Of a stretch of 16,588 bases of DNA, positions 7,037 to 12,507 are shown piece by piece. The stretch is from an uncultured Bacilli bacterium. Its GTDB lineage: Bacteria; Bacillota_I; Bacilli_A; RF39; UBA660. The notes beneath the pieces are model-generated. The model was not told the origin of the DNA. It made no database searches and saw only the letters and a list, made by a program, of their open reading frames with translations. How positions within the stretch are numbered: position 1 is the stretch's first letter; each line of letters begins with the position of its first letter. The translations under genes and the position numbers were made by a program. The DNA lies in assembly GCA_947598425.1 (NCBI GenBank), contig CANQFH010000012.1:1-16588 (forward strand). The letters run 5' to 3'.

Positions 7037-8356
7037 TCATCTTCTTTCTTCTTTAATTATATCATTAGTAATGACAAATAGCCAAAAAGCTTTGGGCTTA
7101 AACCATTTTTTGACTTCAAATAATCTTCTATAAAACTTATAATAATGAAAACTATAATGTTCTACAACGATACCACCAGCTTTTTTAATTAAATTATACC
7201 ATTCTTTTTTAGTAAGACTTCTTTCATTTCCTAACATTTTTTCATTTAAATTAAAATAGGTACTAGGAATACCAAAAACAACATACTTAGCAATTTTCAT
7301 TTGTTCTTTTAAAGTTTGAATAATTTCCTCATCATTAAAATGTTCTAAAACTCCATTACTATATGCCACATCAAAAGTTTGGGGACGATATTTTAAATGA
7401 AGAATATTACCAACTTCATATTTACAAGGCGTAATAACTTTTGAACTAAGAGCAATCTCTTTAGCGTAATCTAAAACTTTTTTAGATAAATCCAATGCTG
7501 TAACATCTAATCCTATTTTTTGTAAGTAACCTGCCATAAGGCCAGTACCACACCCAGCTTCAAGAACCTTCTTATTTAAGGCATATTTTTGAATTGTTTT
7601 AACAAATTTTTTCTTATACTTTAATTTATAGATAAAATAATCATCAGGGCACTTAAATTCTTCAATATCTATTTTATATAATTCATACCATTTATCATCT
7701 TCATTTTTACCACTATCAACAATAATTTCATCAATTTTTTGAACTATTTTATTATAAGCTTGTTCATAACTATCCTTATCATCTATTACTAATAATTTAT
7801 AATCACTATTATGATAACGAATAAAGTCTATTAATTCTTTATTAAATTCTTTCAAAGTATTCTTTTCTTCTATAGTATATTTTCTATGATCTCTCTGTTC
7901 ACTAATTTTTAAAGATTTATTCATATCTTTATTAAAAAATACTAACAAATCAATCTTTTTTTCATCATTGGTTAAACACTTAAAAAAATGATTCATAAAT
8001 TCTTCTAAATTATTTATGTGAGCCTTTTTTAATAAAACTTTTTGATAAGCATATATAGAGGCATAATTACGATCAAAAAAATTAATATCATTATTTTCAC
8101 TATATAATTTTTCTCTCAAATATAAATAATCCGCACCTTGAATTAAGGTCTCAGATAATGTCGTATTAAAATCTTGATGACTAGTAACTAAGACATTTTC
8201 CTTAAACATATCATTTATAACATTATATAAAGGTGAAGATTTATCAATATCATTAGTAAACCCTACTTTATAACTTTTACTATATTTATCTTTTAACTTC
8301 TTAATCATTGTAGTTTTACCCACACCAGTAGAACCTTCAAAAACAATATTAATCAT
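7037..8356 (-). CDS. Fusion: thymidylate-kinase-like domain + SAM methyltransferase
   Basis: The protein has 439 residues in two domains. The N-terminal half (1-210) is a P-loop nucleoside/nucleotide kinase: Walker A GSTGVGKTT (8-16), FFDRNYASIYAYQ (93-105) matching the DRYxxSxxAYQ motif of thymidylate kinases, and an Arg/Lys-rich lid near QRDHRKYTIEEK (154-165). The C-terminal half (about 225-439) is a class I methyltransferase: motif I VLEAGCGTGL (264-273), acidic end of strand 2 VTALDLS (285-291), and FDVAYSNGVLEHF (328-340). The two activities probably act on the same or consecutive substrates. The gene overlaps the FemAB-like gene by 8 bp and has AAGGAG before its ATG. It ends in TGA, which shows TGA is a stop here. 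Confidence 0.85.
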   Translation of the reverse strand: MINIVFEGSTGVGKTTMIKKLKDKYSKSYKVGFTNDIDKSSPLYNVINDMFKENVLVTSHQDFNTTLSETLIQGADYLYLREKLYSENNDINFFDRNYASIYAYQKVLLKKAHINNLEEFMNHFFKCLTNDEKKIDLLVFFNKDMNKSLKISEQRDHRKYTIEEKNTLKEFNKELIDFIRYHNSDYKLLVIDDKDSYEQAYNKIVQKIDEIIVDSGKNEDDKWYELYKIDIEEFKCPDDYFIYKLKYKKKFVKTIQKYALNKKVLEAGCGTGLMAGYLQKIGLDVTALDLSKKVLDYAKEIALSSKVITPCKYEVGNILHLKYRPQTFDVAYSNGVLEHFNDEEIIQTLKEQMKIAKYVVFGIPSTYFNLNEKMLGNERSLTKKEWYNLIKKAGGIVVEHYSFHYYKFYRRLFEVKKWFKPKAFWLFVITNDIIKEERR

Positions 8357-9314
8357 AATTACTCCTTACTATTACATCAGGTAATATATCTTTAAATCCT
8401 TGATAACAATATCCTTTTTTAAATTGATATAATCCATAATCTTTATTATCTATATCATTTTCACTACAGAATACTCCCCCAAAATCATAATTAGGTATTT
8501 TATTTAAAATACAATATTTAATGGCTTCCCATTGGAGATAATACATTCCTAATAAATTACGATTCCTACTATTAGATACTCCGTATAAATATATTAATCT
8601 ATCTTTATATACAATATCTATACTCATTGCTAAAGGAATATCTTCATACCATACTTCTAAAAATATCAAATCATCTTGATATACTTTTATTAAATTTTGA
8701 AAATAAGCTTTGGTATGAGGATTAAAATCATGTCTTTGGGCAGTATCTAAATATAATTTATAAAAATTATCTATATCTACTTTCTTACTTAATTTAAATT
8801 TTAAATTTTTTCTATAAGATCTTCTAGTATTTTGTCTAAATTTACTAGGTAACTTTTTAATCAATTCTTCTTCATCAAAGATAATAGGCATTATTGCTAA
8901 TAAATTAGAATCATGGCCTTCATTTTTATTTGTTATTACATAATTTAAATCATTAACATTTTGAAAAACATCTTCACTAATCTCCGGATTAATAACAATA
9001 TACTTATAATTATTATTAACTAACCATTTCTTTATTTCATGAAAAAATAAATTTAAAATCTCTTTATTTTGATAATCTAATACTGGTCCTCGTGGAGCAT
9101 ATACATATTTTTCATTATTTTTTTCTTTTTCTAATAAATTACATACCCAAATAATTTTATGATTTAATTCATAATATAAGTAGTATTTTTGTTTTTCATT
9201 TCTGATTAAATTCCATTCAATACTTTGCATATAATTAGCGTAATTATTATGTTTTAAAAATGCTTTTATTTCTTTAATTTTATTAACGTCATTTAAATTT
9301 AATTCATATAACAT
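8349..9314 (-). CDS. FemAB-family aminoacyltransferase
   Basis: The protein has 321 residues and a double GNAT-like fold as in FemX/FemA/FemB, which transfer an amino acid from aminoacyl-tRNA to an amine, classically on lipid II peptide. Visible hallmarks are YVYAPRGPVLDY (70-81), LPSKFRQNTRRSYRKNL (155-171), and IYLYGVSNSRNRNLLGMYYL (241-260). These are followed by QWEAIKYC (261-268), YDFGGVF (276-282) and DYGLYQFKKGY (292-302). It lacks the antiparallel coiled-coil arm of FemA and is closest in size to FemX-like members. In this operon of nucleotide enzymes it may instead aminoacylate a nucleotide-linked molecule, as the FemX-like PacB does for pacidamycin; this is inference. AAGGAG precedes the ATG. 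Cell-wall bridge synthesis remains the main alternative. Confidence 0.82.
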   Translation of the reverse strand: MLYELNLNDVNKIKEIKAFLKHNNYANYMQSIEWNLIRNEKQKYYLYYELNHKIIWVCNLLEKEKNNEKYVYAPRGPVLDYQNKEILNLFFHEIKKWLVNNNYKYIVINPEISEDVFQNVNDLNYVITNKNEGHDSNLLAIMPIIFDEEELIKKLPSKFRQNTRRSYRKNLKFKLSKKVDIDNFYKLYLDTAQRHDFNPHTKAYFQNLIKVYQDDLIFLEVWYEDIPLAMSIDIVYKDRLIYLYGVSNSRNRNLLGMYYLQWEAIKYCILNKIPNYDFGGVFCSENDIDNKDYGLYQFKKGYCYQGFKDILPDVIVRSNYD

Positions 9315-9317
9315 AAT

Positions 9318-9923
9318 TTACTCCTTATAAAAATTATCAATAAATTGTCTATTATATTTCTTTCTTAATAATAATTTTTCACTAGCATTATTTTTTTGGG
9401 TAATATTCATAAAATCATTATATATACTTGGAAAATCATCGGTTTTAGAGATCAATAAATATTCATAATATAAAGCATTAGCAATAGTTTCCTTCATTCC
9501 TAATAAATATCTTTCATAATCTCTACTACCTAATCTTCTTAATAATTCTTCTTTATTAGGAGGTAATAAATATATCATTAATGTTTCTATATCGATTTGT
9601 TTTATTTCTTTAGCAGATGAATAACCAACATTAAATATAATTTGTTTGTCATTTAATTTTTTTAATTCATCTTTAGACACACCATAATAATTACCATTAA
9701 AGATTGTATATTCAATTAAATTTCGATTATTTATATACTCTTCAAACTCTTCTAAAGTAATAAAATTCATCTTACCTTTTTCATTTTCTCTTCTATTTCT
9801 AGTAGTAATTCCACTAGCTTCTTCAAATAAAGGATTAGTATTTTCAATATATTGAATTAATTCAGACTTACCACTTCCAGAGGGACCAGTTATTACTATG
9901 GGATTATATAAATATTTAGTCAT
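9318..9923 (-). CDS. Guanylate-kinase-like protein, divergent
   Basis: The 201 residues match guanylate kinase in length and order. Walker A is GPSGSGKS (13-20). GITTRNRRENEKG (38-50) fits the GMP-binding motif TTRxxRxxExxG, and FNGNYYGVSKDEL (75-87) fits the GNYYGT segment. It departs from housekeeping Gmk at the conserved strand that normally ends in D-x-Q-G: here it reads IIFNVGYSSAKEI (95-107). So it probably phosphorylates a related or modified nucleoside monophosphate. The possibility that it is the organism's only gmk cannot be excluded from this window. It overlaps the phosphoribosyltransferase by 8 bp and has a GAGGTG site. Confidence 0.78.
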   Translation of the reverse strand: MTKYLYNPIVITGPSGSGKSELIQYIENTNPLFEEASGITTRNRRENEKGKMNFITLEEFEEYINNRNLIEYTIFNGNYYGVSKDELKKLNDKQIIFNVGYSSAKEIKQIDIETLMIYLLPPNKEELLRRLGSRDYERYLLGMKETIANALYYEYLLISKTDDFPSIYNDFMNITQKNNASEKLLLRKKYNRQFIDNFYKE

Positions 9924-10449
9924 TTTTACACCTCAAATCTTTTTCCCAAAAGAAATATACCCAATTATCTTTAGCTATTTCATAAACATATTTTAAATCT
10001 TTTCTTTGAGAAAGTTCTATATTTTTAAAATCTTCATCTATTACTAATGAATAAATACCTACAACTTCTTTATTTTTTTCTTTTAATAATTCTATAACTC
10101 CTTTAGTAGTAGTTCCTTTATAAATAATATCTTCAAGTAATATACATTGGCTTTTTTTATTAGTAAGATTATCGTTTAAATACCTAAATTGACCATAATC
10201 ATGACAGTTATCAGAATTACTCATTTGTGTCTGAATCATTCCCACTTCTCTTTTGTTTATTAAATGAGAAATAGTTGTAAGCATTACTAATCCTCCCCTG
10301 GCTAAAGCAATAATCTCTATATTATCAATTTCATAATTCTTTTTAATATCTTCACTAATTAAGATACAAGCATCCATATAATTATCATAATTAAAATTTA
10401 TTTCTTTATTAATTGCTGGTAATCGATTATCTTTTAATAATTTTTCCAT
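9916..10449 (-). CDS. Phosphoribosyltransferase (purine PRTase-like)
   Basis: The 177-residue protein has a type I PRTase fold: IIALARGG (46-53) as the PP-binding loop and ILLEDIIYKGTTTKG (103-117) as the PRPP motif with acidic pair Glu106-Asp107. A C-terminal VYFFWEK (164-170) recalls the aromatic base-stacking end of xanthine/guanine PRTases. The expected reaction joins a free base to PRPP, giving a nucleotide and pyrophosphate. The usual Asp-Asp of the PRPP motif is Glu-Asp here, which some PRTases tolerate. It is the first gene of the seven-gene operon, with a good GAGGG site, a -10 at 10486-10491 and a dyad around it. A housekeeping Xpt/Gpt role is the alternative. Confidence 0.8.
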   Translation of the reverse strand: MEKLLKDNRLPAINKEINFNYDNYMDACILISEDIKKNYEIDNIEIIALARGGLVMLTTISHLINKREVGMIQTQMSNSDNCHDYGQFRYLNDNLTNKKSQCILLEDIIYKGTTTKGVIELLKEKNKEVVGIYSLVIDEDFKNIELSQRKDLKYVYEIAKDNWVYFFWEKDLRCKND

Positions 10450-10468
10450 TATTATTCCCTCTTTTAAA

Positions 10469-10518
10469 ATACCTATTTGAGATTAATTATACTATATAAA
10501 GATGTAATATTTAGGTAT
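10469..10518 (-). promoter_or_regulatory. Promoter and flanking inverted repeat upstream of the seven-gene operon
   Basis: A perfect minus-strand TATAAT lies at 10486-10491; the hexamer 17 bp upstream (CTAAAT) is a poor -35. The 7-bp inverted repeat ATACCTA (10469-10475) and TAGGTAT (10512-10518) flanks the -10, one arm over the expected -35 region and the other in the early leader. A weak promoter held between two half-sites suggests control by a dimeric DNA-binding protein. The WYL regulator encoded next door is the obvious candidate, but this is inference. Confidence 0.5.
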
Positions 10519-10520
10519 CA

Positions 10521-10556
10521 TTAAAAAAATAGAAAACTTAATTTAAATTTTCTATT
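10521..10556 (-). terminator. Intrinsic terminator of the greA-WYL transcript
   Basis: On the minus strand, AATAGAAAA (10548-10556) pairs perfectly with TTTTCTATT (10528-10536) around an 11-nt loop, and the stem runs into a stretch of seven T (10523-10529). It overlaps the last codons and stop of the WYL gene and lies before the promoter of the seven-gene operon, so it separates the two units. Confidence 0.75.
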
Positions 10557-11101
10557 CCTAACAAATTTAAAGTTTTAATATCATTATGATTTAATTCTAA
10601 ACCGGTTACATAAACATAATTTTTATAATAAGTAAAGGAATAAGGAATAAATTTTCTTCTTTTTTTGTGAAAATCAAATTCTAAGATTTCATTATTCTGA
10701 ATAGCTTTACTAATAATTTTATATTTATGATTTATTTCATCTTGTTTTATCTCTGGATATCTTCCTTCATCAGTTGAATAAATAACAATTGCTCTTATTT
10801 TTTCTAAAGTAATACTTAACTTATCTCTTTCTTTATTATCTAGTTTATCTAAAATACTTTCAATGGCATCAACATCTAAATAGTCAAAAGAAATATTATA
10901 ATTATGTTTTTGATGATAAATATAACCACCATATTTCCCTCTTATAGTATCAATATATATACCACTTTTTTCTAACTCTTCTTTATATATAGCAATCATT
11001 CGAGGATTTACCTCTAATATATCCGCTAATTCATACTTAGTATATTTACGACCACTTTCCAATAATCTTAACATTGTTAAAGTATTACTAACTTTACTCA
11101 T
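10538..11101 (-). CDS. Short WYL-domain transcriptional regulator
   Basis: The N-terminal winged helix-turn-helix (about 5-63) is seen in YTKYELADILEVNPRMIAIY (20-39) and the wing RGKYGGYIY (54-62). The C-terminal part (about 126-187) is a WYL domain: ILEFDFHKKRRKFIPYSFTY, then YVYVTGLEL (162-170) and the final strand TLNLLGIENL. WYL proteins bind ligands, often nucleic acid or nucleotides, and control stress or defence genes. Family members usually have about 300 residues with a C-terminal WCX extension; this one stops at 187, directly after WYL. It follows greA by 9 bp with an AGGAAT site inside greA. Its gene ends in the terminator next to the promoter and dyad of the nucleotide-enzyme operon, which makes it a possible local regulator. 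Confidence 0.8.
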   Translation of the reverse strand: MSKVSNTLTMLRLLESGRKYTKYELADILEVNPRMIAIYKEELEKSGIYIDTIRGKYGGYIYHQKHNYNISFDYLDVDAIESILDKLDNKERDKLSITLEKIRAIVIYSTDEGRYPEIKQDEINHKYKIISKAIQNNEILEFDFHKKRRKFIPYSFTYYKNYVYVTGLELNHNDIKTLNLLGIENLN

Positions 11102-11110
11102 ATTTTATTC

Positions 11111-11629
11111 CTATCTTTTAATGACATCTTCTTTATCTAAATTAACTTTAGCCTTAATTAATACTTCAATTAAATTGTTATGAACTGTATAAGAAACGGT
11201 ATCTCCGACTTCTTTATGATAAACAGCTTTACCTAAAGGACTATTTATAGATACTTCTTCGATGCCTTCAGCATTTTTACCTTTAGAAAGTCCCACTAAT
11301 TTAAAAGTCATATCTTCAACATCTTCATCTTCAAATTTCATATCAATATTTAAAACATCTCCGATATCTATAAGAGATTCAGAATCATTTTTAGAAACTA
11401 AAACTACTTTTGAAAGATCATTAATTCTTCTTTGAATTTCTTTTTCTAAACGAAATGATTCTCTTTCGATTTCTTCAAATTCTGGGGAATCCCAACCATC
11501 TCCTGCTCCAGCATCAAAAGCTTCTTTTCTACCTTTATTAACTTCTGCTAATTTTTGTTTTAATAATTCTATTTCTTTTTCTAAATCTTTTAAGCCTTCT
11601 TGATCTAAATAAATACGACCATTTTCCAT
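11111..11629 (-). CDS. greA: GreA/GreB-family transcript cleavage factor
   Basis: Gre factors enter the secondary channel of RNA polymerase and stimulate cleavage of backtracked RNA. The 172 residues show the N-terminal coiled coil (about 8-78) and the C-terminal FKBP-like domain with INSPLGKAVYHKEVGDTVSY (128-147). The coiled-coil tip reads AGDGWDSPEF (42-51) instead of the usual GDLSENAEY. The two acidic positions that hold the catalytic metal are kept as Asp44 and Asp47 (Asp41 and Glu44 in E. coli GreA), so cleavage activity is plausible. The length is slightly above the usual 157-160. It has a strong AGGAGG site and its own promoter overlapped by a TTGCAATT-type repeat. Assignment to GreA rather than a GreA paralogue is not certain. 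Confidence 0.88.
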   Translation of the reverse strand: MENGRIYLDQEGLKDLEKEIELLKQKLAEVNKGRKEAFDAGAGDGWDSPEFEEIERESFRLEKEIQRRINDLSKVVLVSKNDSESLIDIGDVLNIDMKFEDEDVEDMTFKLVGLSKGKNAEGIEEVSINSPLGKAVYHKEVGDTVSYTVHNNLIEVLIKAKVNLDKEDVIKR

Positions 11630-11642
11630 ACACTAACCTCCT

Positions 11643-11685
11643 AAATTGCAATTATTTTAACATATCTATTACCTAGTTGCAATTT
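11643..11685 (-). promoter_or_regulatory. greA promoter embedded in a 9-bp inverted repeat
   Basis: On the minus strand the -35 TTGCAA, a 17-bp spacer and -10 TAAAAT with an upstream TGT (extended -10) can be placed. The arms AAATTGCAA (11643-11651) and TTGCAATTT (11677-11685) are perfect reverse complements 25 bp apart. The upstream arm contains the -35, and the downstream arm lies over the start point. AATTGCAATT at 11644-11653 is itself a 10-bp palindrome. This is a typical two-site operator layout. The upstream arm overlaps the nusB stop codon. Confidence 0.6.
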
Positions 11686-12067
11686 AATCTTTAACTATTT
11701 TATCCAAAACAGCATTAATTATTTTTCTAACACTTTCATCACTATATTTTTTTGCTAATTCAATTGCTTCATTAATAACGACAACTTCTGGAGTATCAGT
11801 ATATTTTATTTCATAAATACCCATTCGTAAGATAGCACATCCTGTTTTATCAATTCTATCAATAGTCCAATCATGCATATATTTATTAGCAAGTTCATCT
11901 ATTTCTTTTTGATGAGTAACAACACCATAAACAATATCTTTAACAAACTCATTTTCTACTTCCATATTTTCTTTTAAAATTTCATTAATATCACTATTTT
12001 TAAATAAATCCCATTGATATAAAATAATCATGCATTTTTCTCTTAATTCACTTCTAGTTTTTGCCAT
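11684..12067 (-). CDS. nusB: Transcription antitermination factor NusB
   Basis: NusB binds BoxA RNA with NusE (ribosomal protein S10) in antitermination complexes, mainly on rRNA operons. The all-helical protein starts AKTRSELREKCMIILYQWDL. It contains VKDIVYGVVTHQKEIDELANKY, IDKTGCAILRMGIYEIKY and VVINEAIELAKKYSDE in family order; each piece is the standard NusB core. I choose the ATG at 12065-12067 (127 residues), because MAKTRSE.RE fits the family start and GGTGAT precedes it. The reading frame extends four codons further only to a TTG at 12079. It is followed by greA after a 54-bp gap, with a separate promoter. A TATAAT at 12085-12090 may start its own transcript. Confidence 0.93.
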   Translation of the reverse strand: MAKTRSELREKCMIILYQWDLFKNSDINEILKENMEVENEFVKDIVYGVVTHQKEIDELANKYMHDWTIDRIDKTGCAILRMGIYEIKYTDTPEVVVINEAIELAKKYSDESVRKIINAVLDKIVKD

Positions 12068-12084
12068 CAAAATCACCAATAAAC

Positions 12085-12113
12085 ATTATATCTTAAAAGT
12101 TAAATAAATACTA
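12085..12113 (-). promoter_or_regulatory. Possible weak promoter of nusB
   Basis: A perfect minus-strand TATAAT (12085-12090) lies 17 nt before the nusB ATG, but the hexamer 17 bp upstream (TAGTAT) is a poor -35. The gap to the upstream nucleotidyltransferase gene is only about 50 bp, so nusB may also be read through from mutS. Confidence 0.35.
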
Positions 12114-12116
12114 GCT

Positions 12117-12497
12117 TTATTTTATCTTTAGATACCTTTTAATATTTTCAATATCTTTCTTATCTTTATCTCTCTTATTATTTATTTTCCATTCTAATTC
12201 TTTTAATAATTTTAAAGTTGGATAACCTTCATAAAATTCAATATCTTCTTTGGGATAATTAGCTAATTTTAATTCAACATCATCTTCATAATTATATAAA
12301 TTAGGCATTTTATTACTTGGTGTTAATAAACCTTTACTATTTAGTTCTAAAAACAATTTATCATTAATAGCTAAATCAATATCTTCAGTTGTACTTCTTA
12401 AGCCATGAATTAGTAAATTCCCTCCAGATATAATCACATAATCATCTTTAGAAAAATTTAATTCATCTACTCTTTTTAAATATTCTATCTTATTCAT
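12117..12497 (-). CDS. Small nucleotidyltransferase-fold protein
   Basis: The 126-residue protein carries the motif VIISGGNLLIHGLRSTTEDI (21-40), followed by DLAI. This matches the G-G-x-A/L...hG-x-R-x-T-x-D-x-D pattern of the nucleotidyltransferase fold found in AbiEii/DUF6036-type proteins, with Asp39 and Asp41 as candidate metal ligands. The C-terminal PTLKLLKELEWKINNKRDKD segment resembles the helix after the catalytic sheet in the same group, where Lys/Arg-rich 'K..r.KD..Di' is common. No HEPN or other toxin-antitoxin partner adjoins it. It lies 10 bp after mutS, with AAAGGAG overlapping the mutS end, so it is co-transcribed with mutS. Function unknown; transfer of a nucleotide to RNA, protein or a small molecule is possible. 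Confidence 0.65.
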   Translation of the reverse strand: MNKIEYLKRVDELNFSKDDYVIISGGNLLIHGLRSTTEDIDLAINDKLFLELNSKGLLTPSNKMPNLYNYEDDVELKLANYPKEDIEFYEGYPTLKLLKELEWKINNKRDKDKKDIENIKRYLKIK

Positions 12498-12507
12498 AAT
12501 AACTCCT

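Noticed and set aside
7029..7039. TGA read as tryptophan (mycoplasma code)
   Set aside because: The kinase-methyltransferase ends sensibly at this TGA; all other tryptophans in conserved motifs seen are TGG, so the standard code fits.
12077..12079. TTG as start of nusB
   Set aside because: The ATG four codons later fits the family start MAKTR and has GGTGAT in front of it.
12102..12122. AAATAAA/TTTATTT hairpin after the nucleotidyltransferase gene as a terminator
   Set aside because: The stem is 7 bp of A-T pairs only and the T run after it is poor; not convincing in A+T-rich DNA.
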